From contig JAEOTW010000305.1 in NCBI GenBank assembly GCA_016839655.1, forward strand, positions 1 to 22,989: a stretch of DNA of 22,989 nt. Direction: 5' to 3'. The notes under the pieces were generated by a model. The model made no database searches, was not told where the DNA came from, and was given only the letters and a program-made list of their open reading frames with translations. Below are positions 7,296-15,183 of this stretch, piece by piece. Positions within the stretch are counted from its first letter, which is position 1. Every line of letters begins with the position of its first letter. The translations under genes were made by a program, and so were the position numbers. Source of the DNA: Promethearchaeota archaeon (GTDB taxonomy: Archaea > Asgardarchaeota > Lokiarchaeia > Sigynarchaeales > SOKP01).

Positions 7296-7556
7296 ATGTC
7301 ATACACTTTACCTTTGAGATTATTATATATGAGCAACAAAGAAGAATTAAACGTAACATCACATTCGATGGAAAATTTTAAAGAATTCAAAGAATTAGAG
7401 GAACCAACAATACCTAATTGTGAGGCTTGTGGTAAAAGCATTAGAAGTACTAAGTGGAATAAGCAGTATCACCATATTAACATCAGTCAAGAACCAAAAG
7501 AAAGATTTTTTTGTTCCCGTCAATGTAAATTAAGATGGATTTTTGATAATTTCTGA
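7296..7556 (+). CDS. Small TRASH/MYM-like zinc-finger protein
   Basis: The 86-residue protein carries one zinc site: Cys42-x2-Cys45 in NCEACGK and Cys73-x3-Cys77 in FFCSRQCKLRW. The second half, F-C-S-x-x-C followed by aromatic residues at the C-terminus, is the hallmark of TRASH/MYM-type treble-clef fingers, which bind metal or mediate protein contacts. The first 40 residues are polar and poorly defined. The start may be ATG 7296 (leaderless, from the TATA box at 7270-7279) or Met12 at 7329. Its role could be metal sensing or protein-protein interaction; nothing in the neighbourhood decides this. Confidence 0.6.
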   Translation: MSYTLPLRLLYMSNKEELNVTSHSMENFKEFKELEEPTIPNCEACGKSIRSTKWNKQYHHINISQEPKERFFCSRQCKLRWIFDNF

Positions 7557-7680
7557 TTTTATTTTGTTGATATTATGTGACATTTAAAGGGATTGAAGGT
7601 CTTAAGTATAAGAAAAAATTGATATAAAATATTAAGAAAAGGAAATCCCAATGTATTTATGACCTCAATTATTTAATTTA

Positions 7681-8391
7681 ATGATGAAGACAAAAATGGA
7701 AAAAGACGACGATGAGTCGTGCCAATCTACTCAAAATCCCAGCGAGTGGAAGGGAAGAACAATAGAAATTGATGATGCTGGGACTGGAGATCTTGTCGGA
7801 GATGCCTTTATTGGCTTCCGGGATACGAAAACTGGAGAGATATTATTTCAATCAGTTCCCGTTGGGCTCTATAACAAGGATAATAAAGACGAGGATCTTC
7901 CGAATAAACATATTGTGAAGGTTGTAATCAATACTCTTAGAAAACTTAATCACGGTAAGGGAGATAGAATACTTCTATGCAGAGGTAATTGTTTCGATCT
8001 TCTTAGGGAATATTTCAATGAGAATGATATTTACTATGAACCTGCTATTATTGAAGGAAAACTCCAAGATGCCGTGGAAGGTAGATTTATTTATCACCTT
8101 CGAAAATTAGGAGTAAATTCTAGGAATCTTACTAAGGAATCTGGTATACAAAGATATTTTATCTTATTCAATTGGGTGTGCCGAGATTTTCCAAATCGGG
8201 AACGTTTTGTTAAGACAGGTTTCCCTTCATGGAATAAGAAATGGAGAAAAATTGCTATAAGACGATTTCAGAATTTGAAGAAAAGTAAAAGTCGTGAGAG
8301 AGAAGAAATCAAGCGAAGAGCAGATAAAATATATGAGCTTATGTTTGAGAAACCTATCTCTGTAGGTAAGATTACCTCTAAGAAGCAATAA
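7681..8391 (+). CDS. Uncharacterised protein with RNase HII-like DDAG motif
   Basis: I do not recognise a named family. In the 236-residue protein, residues 28-45 read IEIDDAGTGDLVGDAFIGF, which matches the layout of the RNase HII active-site strand (I-D-E-A-G-R-G-x-x-x-G-x-x-V/I-G), with Asp31 and Asp32 in the places of the catalytic Asp and Glu. Further on, RILLCRGNCFD (about 96-106) sits where RNase HII has its VDG strand, and LQDAVEG (about 128-134) offers a later Asp. The VDG Asp itself is not conserved, so classical RNase HII activity is unlikely. The C-terminal 50 residues are highly basic (Lys/Arg-rich helix), fitting nucleic-acid binding. A TATA-like GATATAAAAT lies near 7620-7630. 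Met1, Met2 or Met6 could start it. Confidence 0.55.
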   Translation: MMKTKMEKDDDESCQSTQNPSEWKGRTIEIDDAGTGDLVGDAFIGFRDTKTGEILFQSVPVGLYNKDNKDEDLPNKHIVKVVINTLRKLNHGKGDRILLCRGNCFDLLREYFNENDIYYEPAIIEGKLQDAVEGRFIYHLRKLGVNSRNLTKESGIQRYFILFNWVCRDFPNRERFVKTGFPSWNKKWRKIAIRRFQNLKKSKSREREEIKRRADKIYELMFEKPISVGKITSKKQ

Positions 8392-8409
8392 ATTATACAA
8401 ACTTCATGA

Positions 8410-8417
8410 TTTTTTTT
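8410..8417 (+). terminator. T-run terminator
   Basis: A run of eight T lies 18 bases after the stop codon of the DDAG-motif gene and is a plausible archaeal terminator. Confidence 0.4.
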
Positions 8418-8529
8418 AATTTCAATAAATTATATTTTACTCTTTCAGTTCTTTTTAGATCAAGAATTGCTTAGTAAATAAATCCATAGATTAGTTTATG
8501 CGGGTAATTTTCTCATAGCAATAAGAGGA

Positions 8530-8583
8530 AATCAATTAAAATAAAAAAAATCAATTAAATTTATATTTGCTAATTAAAATTAG
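8530..8583 (+). promoter_or_regulatory. Promoter region of hexulose-phosphate synthase with repeats
   Basis: The 11-bp direct repeat AATCAATTAAA occurs at 8530-8540 and 8549-8559, 19 bp apart. It is followed at once by a TATA-like ATTTATATTTG (about 8559-8568) and then by the inverted repeat CTAATT-AA-AATTAG (8570-8583) near the expected transcription start. The arrangement could be regulatory. Confidence 0.35.
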
Positions 8584-8615
8584 GAGCATAGTAAAGATAA
8601 GAGGGAATTATACTA

Positions 8616-9290
8616 TTGAATAATCATAATAAAGAAAAAAGAAATCCACTATTACAAGTCGCTTTAGATGTTGAAAGTATAGATGATGCTCTATCTATAT
8701 CGAAATTGGTAGCTCCATTCGTGGATATACTAGAAGCAGGAACACCTTTAATAAAGTCTGAAGGCGTGAGAGCCATAAAAGCCTTAAAGGATGCACATCC
8801 TGATAAGTTGATCTGTGCAGATTTAAAAACGGCAGATGCGGGATATCTCGAAGTTAAGATGGCAGCCAAAGCGAAAGCTGATATTGTAACCATCCTAGCT
8901 GACGCTTATGATAATACTATCAAGGGAGCATTGAGTGCATCACATGAATTTCATGTAAAAATTATAGCTGACCTTATAATGTCTCGAAAACCCTCTAAAA
9001 GATTGGCAGAAATTGTTAATCTGGATTATAAAGATACAAAATTACACTATGCGCTAGTACATAGTGGTTTAGATATTCAAGCGTCAAGGCGGGCTCCATT
9101 ATCTGAATTGGAATCCATAATACAAGTACAAAACCATCCAAAATTGGCAATAGCAGGGGGGATTCGGGAAGAAGATATATCTAAATTATTAACTTATCCC
9201 CTCGATATTATAATTGTTGGTGGGGGAATTACCCGTATGAAAAATCCAAGAAAGGCTGCTGAAAGAATTAGTACGGCAATTAATAGATAA
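8616..9290 (+). CDS. hps: 3-hexulose-6-phosphate synthase (OMP decarboxylase superfamily)
   Basis: The 224-residue TIM barrel matches hexulose-phosphate synthase throughout: LQVALD (13-18), DILEAGTPLIKSEG (37-50), the catalytic Asp69-x-Lys71-x-x-Asp74 in ADLKTADAGY, MAAKAKADIVT, AIAGGI and the phosphate-binding IIVGGGITR. The enzyme condenses formaldehyde with ribulose 5-phosphate, or runs in reverse to release ribulose 5-phosphate. In archaea lacking the oxidative pentose phosphate route it commonly supplies pentoses. No isomerase (PHI) domain is fused or adjacent. The start must be TTG at 8616 or another non-ATG codon, because the first internal Met is near residue 82; GAGGG (8601-8605) lies 10 bases upstream. 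The segment 108-150 is more divergent than usual. Confidence 0.92.
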   Translation: MNNHNKEKRNPLLQVALDVESIDDALSISKLVAPFVDILEAGTPLIKSEGVRAIKALKDAHPDKLICADLKTADAGYLEVKMAAKAKADIVTILADAYDNTIKGALSASHEFHVKIIADLIMSRKPSKRLAEIVNLDYKDTKLHYALVHSGLDIQASRRAPLSELESIIQVQNHPKLAIAGGIREEDISKLLTYPLDIIIVGGGITRMKNPRKAAERISTAINR

Positions 9291-9409
9291 CAAAATCTTA
9301 CTAATTATTTAGTTTATTATTATTTGTTTTTATATTTCTTAATAGGTAATTTTTTGGAATTGATCATTCTATCACCCGTGAAAATTGACTTCTTTTATTT
9401 TTGGTGGTT

Positions 9410-9447
9410 AAACCGAATACATTTTTACCTAAATGCGATTTTGGTTT
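9410..9447 (+). repeat. Intergenic stem-loop between convergent genes
   Basis: Positions 9410-9417 pair with 9440-9447 (8 pairs, one G-U), and inside these 9420-9424 pairs with 9431-9435 around a six-base loop. It lies 120 bases after the hexulose-phosphate synthase stop and may be a 3' UTR structure. No T-run follows it. The rest of this 180-bp gap holds nothing recognisable. Confidence 0.3.
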
Positions 9448-9469
9448 GAAATTTCTCTAAGAAGCATCT

Positions 9470-10240
9470 TTAATAATAGCTAATTATTTTATTATTTATT
9501 ACTTCCTCAATGATTTGGGGTGCTTTCCTCATATCTGTTATAATATATTGATATTGAGGTTCATATTTTCCCGTTAAACATGCCTGAACTACATTAGCAC
9601 CAATTTTTTCAGCAATATTTAAATAATATGGCTTATCCTCAACAAAAATTCCCTGATTTGGATTAATACGTAAATCTTTAAAGATGGCTTTATAGAAACA
9701 ATCATCAACTTTAAGAACGTTAATTAAATCTGGACCATACAGCTTTTTAAAGAATTTTTTAATTCCCATGGCTTCATAATAAAAACTTAATTCAATCGAT
9801 TCTGTTCCAGATGCTAAATATAAATTGTAACCTTTATGATACAAATCTTCAATCGCTTCTGAGACTCCAGGAAATGCGGCTTTTACTTGGGAAGCTACGT
9901 ACTCAGATGCATCATAATATATTTTTTTATACAACTTTTTTTCAGGGCGTTTTATTCTTACAAAATCGAACATCTCATTAATCCATTTTTCAATGAACCA
10001 TTCTATGAACATTTTAAAGGTTTTATTTCTATTCTCATACAACAACTTTGGAACTCCATCTCCACCAAAATCTTTAGTTAACTCTAAATTTGCAGTCCCC
10101 CATAATTTAGGCTCACCACCGAATATAGGTGAAAAGTATTCACCAATTAATTGTTGCCATTGTCTTCCTCGGATTATGTTGTCGTTTAGGGTATTGCCAT
10201 CATCAAAAAAGATATAAATTTCAGAATTATTTATAGGCAT
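9470..10240 (-). CDS. HAD-superfamily hydrolase lacking the second motif I Asp
   Basis: Numbered from the ATG at 10240, the 256-residue protein has HAD motif I at IFFDDGNTL (nucleophile Asp13), motif II at LASGTES (Ser144), a Lys-containing region near 176-185 and motif IV at FVEDKPYY (Glu201, Asp202), with a large helical cap between. In ordinary HAD phosphatases motif I is DxDxT; here it is D-D-G-N-T, so the second Asp, the general acid/base, is Gly15. That suggests a non-phosphatase activity or very altered chemistry. A TTG at 10255 would add five residues, but the ATG fits better. The gene diverges from the metallophosphoesterase with a 160-bp shared promoter region. Substrate unknown. 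Confidence 0.75.
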   Translation of the reverse strand: MPINNSEIYIFFDDGNTLNDNIIRGRQWQQLIGEYFSPIFGGEPKLWGTANLELTKDFGGDGVPKLLYENRNKTFKMFIEWFIEKWINEMFDFVRIKRPEKKLYKKIYYDASEYVASQVKAAFPGVSEAIEDLYHKGYNLYLASGTESIELSFYYEAMGIKKFFKKLYGPDLINVLKVDDCFYKAIFKDLRINPNQGIFVEDKPYYLNIAEKIGANVVQACLTGKYEPQYQYIITDMRKAPQIIEEVINNKIISYY

Positions 10241-10398
10241 GATAATGTACGGCAAATTAGAGAGCTAATAATAACGACAGTTGAAAACTGATCATATAGC
10301 AAAATTTTAAAAACTTACTATTATCTGATTTTGCGGAAAACCTAAAATTAAAAATTGATTGTGAGTTTTATTTTTAAACACACTTCTAAGGCAGAATT

Positions 10399-11244
10399 AT
10401 GAAGTTATTATATGTTACAGATATACACGGGATTGAATGGAAACATAATAAAATCTTCGAGATTGCCAATTCTTCAGAAATTGATGTCGTAATCAATGGT
10501 GGAGATATGCTTCCGTTTAAAGGAAACTTATTACATCAAGATAAATTTATTACAGGTTTTTTAAATGACCATTTTTCGAGATTTGAATCAGCAGGGATAT
10601 ATTTTTTAGGTTTATTAGGAAATGACGATTTAGGGATATTCGATGACTTATTTCAGAAAACATGTGACAAATTTTCCCATGTAGTAAATATAGCCCAAAC
10701 AAAATATCAAATTCAAGGGAGTAATTATGAGTTTATCGGAATGAATTGGGTAAGCGATTTACCTTTTGGATTAAAAGATAGGGCACGCAAAGATACTAAA
10801 GATTTCGAGCATCCAAAACAAATTGGAAAGCAATACCTTTCTACACCAAATGGATTCAAAAGGCTTGAAGATTGGCTCTCATATGCAAACACACTTCCAA
10901 CAATTGAAGATGAGCTTATATCTTTAGTAAAGCCTTCTGATATGAGCAATACAATTTATATTTTTCATAATCCACCTGCTAATTTGGAGTTAGATGTCAC
11001 CCATGACGGTAAAAGGGTGGGGTCAATAGCAGAATATAATTTTCTTAAAGAAAATCAACCAAAACTCTCACTTCATGGACATATTCATGAGTCTCCTTTA
11101 GTGTCTAATAATTGGTCTTCAGAATTAGGTAAAACAATATGTATTCAACCAGGACAATCACATCAAAATGAAGAATTTTTATTTTATGTTATAATTGATT
11201 TAGAAACGATGGATATTGAAAGATTCACTGCACATAATCACTGA
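10399..11244 (+). CDS. Calcineurin-like metallophosphoesterase
   Basis: The 281-residue protein shows the metallophosphoesterase motifs in order: DIHG (Asp8, His10), NGGD (Asp36), LGND (Asn75, with Asp in place of the usual His of GNH), a lone His in IFHNPP (about 193) and HGHIHE near 229-234. These place two metal ions in a phosphodiesterase or phosphatase site. The GNH-to-GND change affects the residue that usually protonates the leaving group, as seen in some divergent members. The ATG follows directly on AT-rich sequence with a weak TATA-like TTTATTTTTAAA, so the mRNA may be nearly leaderless. Substrate cannot be told from sequence; an RNase J-like enzyme lies 110 bp downstream on the same strand. 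Confidence 0.85.
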   Translation: MKLLYVTDIHGIEWKHNKIFEIANSSEIDVVINGGDMLPFKGNLLHQDKFITGFLNDHFSRFESAGIYFLGLLGNDDLGIFDDLFQKTCDKFSHVVNIAQTKYQIQGSNYEFIGMNWVSDLPFGLKDRARKDTKDFEHPKQIGKQYLSTPNGFKRLEDWLSYANTLPTIEDELISLVKPSDMSNTIYIFHNPPANLELDVTHDGKRVGSIAEYNFLKENQPKLSLHGHIHESPLVSNNWSSELGKTICIQPGQSHQNEEFLFYVIIDLETMDIERFTAHNH

Positions 11245-11263
11245 GACTTACAAAATATTAACC

Positions 11264-11271
11264 TTATATAA
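11264..11271 (+). promoter_or_regulatory. TATA box of the RNase J-like gene
   Basis: TTATATAA is a consensus-quality TATA box in the 108-bp gap before the beta-CASP gene. It predicts a start near 11292 and a leader of about 60 bases ending in a strong GGGAGGG Shine-Dalgarno (11340-11346). Confidence 0.5.
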
Positions 11272-11352
11272 TTAATTTTAGATATAGATTTAATCATAAT
11301 CTTTTATAACAGATGTAAAATATAATTCATTTAGAAATTGGGAGGGCTTTAA

Positions 11353-12822
11353 ATGGAAGAAACATCGAACTTGATTACACTGACAATATTAGGAGGGATT
11401 GATGAAGTAGGGGGAAATACAGTTTTATTGGAAGACAATGGTTACAATGTAAAGATCTTCATAGATTTTGGTATTAAAATTGGAAAATATTTGGATTATT
11501 ATGAGCGTGGTCAACATCCTTCAACTATTAAAGAATTAATTCAACTTAATTTGTTGCCTTCAGAAGAAAATATTTCTATTCATAACTTATACTTAAGAGA
11601 TTTGAAAAAAGGAAAAGTCAATGACACACCTCCTTCAAATTTGGATGGAATTCTAATATCTCACCCTCATAAAGATCACTATTTTGGATTATCTTTTGTC
11701 AATCGGACAATTCCTATATATACTGGTGTAGTAACAAAAAGAATAATTCGTGCGTTTTGTAAATCAGGTGAAGATGTAACTGATAATAATTTCAATAATT
11801 TAAATTGGCACACATTTCGAACAGGAGATATTTTGGATATAAAAGGATTGAAAATTACTCCATTTCATGTTGACCATTCTGTTCCTGCTGCATATGGATT
11901 TATTATATACACCTCAGTAGGTCCTCTTGTGTATACAGGTGATTTTAGAAGGCATGGTCCTTTATCAAAAATGACAGAAGAATTCCTAGACGAGATTAAA
12001 ACACATAATACTGTTTTAAATAAATATGAACTAGATCAAAAGCAAAAAAACCTAATTTCAGAAGGAGTAAGAGTGCTTATATGTGAAGGAACTAAAATTA
12101 ATAAAGGAATTGTTGAATCAGAGCAATCTGTCGAGGCAAATTTAGAAAAAATATTCAAGAACAATCCGTTTGATTTTATATTAGCTAAGTATGATCGGAT
12201 TGATTGGGATAGGTTTAGAACATTCGCCAATATGGCAAAAAGATATGATTGGAAATATCTTATAACTGAAATGGATGCATACTTCTATTATCTATTGAAT
12301 AAAAAAGCAATTTATGAAACAATGAAACAACCAAATATTCTAAAGGATAATCATATATTTATATTGAAGAGAGGTTCAGTAAGACATAAATGGCAACAAA
12401 AGATTAGACAGATTATATATAAGAGAGGTTTAGAAGATAGGTTTCTTGAATATCACGACATCAAGAGTTTGAAAGAGAAATTTCTTATATATATAACACA
12501 TTTGCCCAATATTTTAATGAATAACTTAGATTTTAGTAAAAGAGGTTTATTTATATCTTCCAGCATTGATCCCTATGCGGAAGAATTTTTTGATAATACA
12601 AATACAATAAGAAAGATTTTAGAGCCTTATGGAATTCCATCCTACCGAGTTCATGCTTCGGGACATTCAACACCTCATGATATTATAAATTTTATTGATG
12701 TGATTAAGCCTAAAGTTTTAATTCCAATTCATACAGAACATCCCAAGTTTTTTCAGAAATTATTTCAGAATTCTGAGATTAAAGTAATTCTACCAACAAA
12801 GAGCGAACTAATTAAACTATAA
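11353..12822 (+). CDS. Metallo-beta-lactamase/beta-CASP ribonuclease, RNase J-like
   Basis: The 489-residue protein opens with LGGIDEVGGN (13-22) like RNase J, then carries MBL motif II SHPHKDH (His104, His106, Asp108, His109), motif III region VDHS (His175) and motif IV YTGDF (Asp197). The beta-CASP part follows, with EGT (about 240), the C-terminal SGHS and IPIHTEHP, corresponding to motifs B and C. The family are zinc-dependent RNA endonucleases and 5'-3' exonucleases in RNA maturation and decay. It differs from standard RNase J in an insertion before the HxHxDH motif (about 45-95) and another in the beta-CASP domain (about 270-390). A strong Shine-Dalgarno GGGAGGG (11340-11346) fixes the ATG start. 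An artemis/CPSF-type specialised nuclease is the main alternative. Confidence 0.85.
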   Translation: MEETSNLITLTILGGIDEVGGNTVLLEDNGYNVKIFIDFGIKIGKYLDYYERGQHPSTIKELIQLNLLPSEENISIHNLYLRDLKKGKVNDTPPSNLDGILISHPHKDHYFGLSFVNRTIPIYTGVVTKRIIRAFCKSGEDVTDNNFNNLNWHTFRTGDILDIKGLKITPFHVDHSVPAAYGFIIYTSVGPLVYTGDFRRHGPLSKMTEEFLDEIKTHNTVLNKYELDQKQKNLISEGVRVLICEGTKINKGIVESEQSVEANLEKIFKNNPFDFILAKYDRIDWDRFRTFANMAKRYDWKYLITEMDAYFYYLLNKKAIYETMKQPNILKDNHIFILKRGSVRHKWQQKIRQIIYKRGLEDRFLEYHDIKSLKEKFLIYITHLPNILMNNLDFSKRGLFISSSIDPYAEEFFDNTNTIRKILEPYGIPSYRVHASGHSTPHDIINFIDVIKPKVLIPIHTEHPKFFQKLFQNSEIKVILPTKSELIKL

Positions 12823-12885
12823 ATTAATATAGCCAAGATACTGAAATTCTTAACGGTCTAATAAATGTAAAATTAAGTACTGAAA

Positions 12886-12934
12886 TATTTATAATTATTA
12901 TTTGATATCACAATTCTCAGACAGTATGAGAATT
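12886..12934 (+). promoter_or_regulatory. TATA box plus palindrome before the small HAD gene
   Basis: A TATA-like TATTTATAATTA (about 12886-12897) is followed near the expected transcription start by a perfect inverted repeat, AATTCTCA-N7-TGAGAATT (12912-12919 and 12927-12934). It could be a repressor operator or a 5' UTR hairpin. Confidence 0.4.
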
Positions 12935-12974
12935 AATAAATATAGATTATGCGTTGTATATTGTGGATGCGTTA

Positions 12975-13505
12975 ATGAAGGAAGTGTATATTTTTGATAT
13001 TGATGGTTGCATAATGCCGTCGATCTTCAAAAATTTTAATGGTAGGGAACCAAGGAAAAAAATTATTCGTGATGCTATTGAAAATGGAAATCAAGCTAAA
13101 TTATATCAAGAGTTTATTGAGTTTTATAAAAATCACTGCATCCAAGCAGAATCAATATACTTCTTAACAGGGAGAAAGAATAAAGAATTTGGGAGATTTA
13201 CTGAATCTCAATTACAAGGTTTAACCGAATTTAAAGATTTTCAAATAATATATTATCCTGAAAGAAAATCATATAAAAGTCATCAATATTTTGCTTGGAA
13301 GGTAAAGGAAATAAGAAAAATAATTAAAAAGAGCATAAAAAAAGTTCTAGGAGAAGAAAAATTGAAAGAAATATTAAAATTCAATATCTTTGATGACATG
13401 AATAATCACTTTCCCAAAATAAAGAAGATAAAAGAGTTATCAAATCATCAAATCCACTTGAAAGTTATTGAATCTAAGAATAATTGGAACCTTCTTAATT
13501 TATAG
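12975..13505 (+). CDS. Small HAD-fold protein, possible nucleic-acid-end phosphatase
   Basis: The 176-residue protein has HAD motif I at IFDIDGC (both Asp present, the following Thr replaced by Cys), motif II in FLTGRKN (Thr-Gly-Arg) and motif IV in IFDDMNNH. The TGR and FDDM-H pattern resembles the phosphatase domains of polynucleotide-repair HADs and other small uncharacterised HADs. There is no large cap domain; the region between motifs II and IV is very basic (KKSIKKVLGEEK). The ATG at 12975 places the first strand directly after the start, as is usual; a TTG at 12954 would add seven residues. It is likely a phosphohydrolase, with a nucleic-acid substrate only suggested by the charge and the RNase J-like neighbour. 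Confidence 0.65.
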   Translation: MKEVYIFDIDGCIMPSIFKNFNGREPRKKIIRDAIENGNQAKLYQEFIEFYKNHCIQAESIYFLTGRKNKEFGRFTESQLQGLTEFKDFQIIYYPERKSYKSHQYFAWKVKEIRKIIKKSIKKVLGEEKLKEILKFNIFDDMNNHFPKIKKIKELSNHQIHLKVIESKNNWNLLNL

Positions 13506-13612
13506 GAGTTATTTTTAATTCCAAATATTTGGTTTTAAGCTATTGGGTGCCAATAACTTTTTATATGTTCTATGAAAGTTTTAGCCTATTAATTATACTT
13601 GTTGTAATGATT

Positions 13613-14629
13613 ATGAGTAAAAAGCATAAAATAATAGTATTAGTTAGTACTGTGAGCTTGTTGATAAGTGTTGCCACAATCGTTCCATTAATAGTTAATC
13701 TATTTCCAATTTCACTTCATACAAGAAAATTAGGACAAATTGATACTGGTGAGATGGCAATTGATGTTGAGGTTCATGGAGACATTGCTTATGTAGTGGA
13801 TACTACAGAAAATAATCCTGGTGGATTGCTGATAATTAACATATCCGATCCTGCTAATCCTATTATTTTAGGATCTTATTACCAAAGTGGACTTCCTCGG
13901 AAGGTTAGTGTTGTTGGAGAAATCGCATATTTAGCAAATTCAATGGTAGGTTTAGAAGTTCTAAATGTAAGTGATCCAACTAATCCAGTAAAAATCGACC
14001 AATATACTGGAAGTGGAGTAGCTTATGATGTAGAAGTAGTAGGAGAGATCGCATATTTGGCAGATTGGTCTAGAGGATTAGTGATATTAAATGTAAGTGA
14101 TCCTACAAATGTTCGAGAAATAAGGACTTTTTTAATTCCCGGAGCATGCATTCATGTTAGTGTTGCTAATTCTCTTGCATATATAGTGGATCATCACGGA
14201 GATTTTAGTGGATTGAGAGTTGTTAATGTGTCTGATCCCCCACATCCAGTACAACTAAGTAATTATGCTCCTAATGGCGTGGACTTTTGGAATCCATTTG
14301 CTTATGGAGATTATGTATATATTGGTAATCATGCTCCCAATGGTGGAGAATTAAGAATATTTAATGTGAATAATCCTTCAAATATAATTCTAGAAGGAAT
14401 TTTTGATGCGCAAAGCTCTATTTATAGTAGTTATGCGAGTGGAAATAAAGTTTATCTTGCAGATTATAGAAATGGTTTAGTTGTTATTGATGTTTCTAAT
14501 CCAATTAATCCAATAAAAGAAGCTCAATATTTCGATGGTGGTCATGCCATTGATGTATACGTGATATCAAATATTGCATATGTTGCTGATGGTGTTAATG
14601 GTTTAGAAATAATTGAAATTTTGATTTAG
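13613..14629 (+). CDS. LVIVD-repeat beta-propeller surface protein
   Basis: From the ATG at 13613 the protein has a basic start (MSKKHK), a hydrophobic helix (about 6-30) acting as signal anchor, and then about six to seven repeats of roughly 42 residues. Each has the form V-x-G-x-I-A-Y-L-A-D...G-L-x-V-L/I-N/D-V-S-D/N-P-x-N-P, the LVIVD repeat that builds extracellular beta-propellers. An upstream TTG (13529) would prepend 28 hydrophobic residues, but a TATA-like TTTTTATATG at 13557-13566 would start transcription near 13588, so the later ATG (13607 or 13613) is preferred. It is presumably an outward-facing anchored protein; binding partner unknown. Confidence 0.75.
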   Translation: MSKKHKIIVLVSTVSLLISVATIVPLIVNLFPISLHTRKLGQIDTGEMAIDVEVHGDIAYVVDTTENNPGGLLIINISDPANPIILGSYYQSGLPRKVSVVGEIAYLANSMVGLEVLNVSDPTNPVKIDQYTGSGVAYDVEVVGEIAYLADWSRGLVILNVSDPTNVREIRTFLIPGACIHVSVANSLAYIVDHHGDFSGLRVVNVSDPPHPVQLSNYAPNGVDFWNPFAYGDYVYIGNHAPNGGELRIFNVNNPSNIILEGIFDAQSSIYSSYASGNKVYLADYRNGLVVIDVSNPINPIKEAQYFDGGHAIDVYVISNIAYVADGVNGLEIIEILI

Positions 14630-14683
14630 AGCATAATTAATAGGATGATTGATTTTTAATAACCACCAATTTATTTTTTTATT

Positions 14684-15181
14684 ATGAATAGAATTGCGAT
14701 CTTCATAGATAATAGTAATATATTCAAAGGCTTCAGGAAATATAATATTAGAGCTGATTATGAGAAGTTAAAACATATCATTACTCGAGATCGAGAATTG
14801 CAGAACATATTTCTGTATGAGGGGGTAGTTTATCCAATGAGTCCAGAAAAAAAGAAATGGTACAATGATTTAAGTAATCAAAGTGGTTATATAGTTAAAG
14901 CGAGTTTTGATAAGATTGCATCAAGTGGAGCTATTGAAAAGAAAGTTGATATTAAAATTGCAATTGATATTGTTTCACTTGCCTATGAAGATGCATATGA
15001 TACAGCAGTGTTAGTATCTGGTGATGGTGATTTCGTACCGATAATAAAGAAAATTATAGAATTGAAAAAAAATGTAGAAATATGGGCATTTAAATATTCG
15101 TTAGCCAATGCTATAAAAAAATTACTAGACCAGAAGAAGATCCATTATCTTGATGATATATTGAATGAATTAAAGTTATGA
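14684..15181 (+). CDS. NYN-domain (LabA/DUF88-like) putative ribonuclease
   Basis: The 165-residue protein is one NYN domain of the PIN-like nuclease fold: FIDNSNIFKGF at the N-terminus (Asp9, Asn12), Lys-Val-Asp89 followed by IKIAIDI (Asp95), and the strand VLVSGDGDF (Asp114, Asp116). These acids form the metal-binding site expected for an RNA nuclease. The C-terminal part (VEIWAF..., LLDQKK) is standard for the family. It lies 54 bp after the LVIVD gene and ends 2 bp from the stop codon of the convergent small helical gene. It is likely a cytoplasmic RNase in RNA turnover or defence; target unknown. Confidence 0.85.
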   Translation: MNRIAIFIDNSNIFKGFRKYNIRADYEKLKHIITRDRELQNIFLYEGVVYPMSPEKKKWYNDLSNQSGYIVKASFDKIASSGAIEKKVDIKIAIDIVSLAYEDAYDTAVLVSGDGDFVPIIKKIIELKKNVEIWAFKYSLANAIKKLLDQKKIHYLDDILNELKL

Positions 15182-15183
15182 AT

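Noticed and set aside
7681..8391. Calling the DDAG protein a genuine RNase HII
   Set aside because: The VDG catalytic strand is not present and the C-terminus differs, so only a distant or convergent resemblance can be supported.
13529..13612. Extension of the LVIVD protein to an upstream TTG
   Set aside because: The TATA-like element at 13557-13566 lies inside the extension, and starting at 13613 gives a normal signal anchor.
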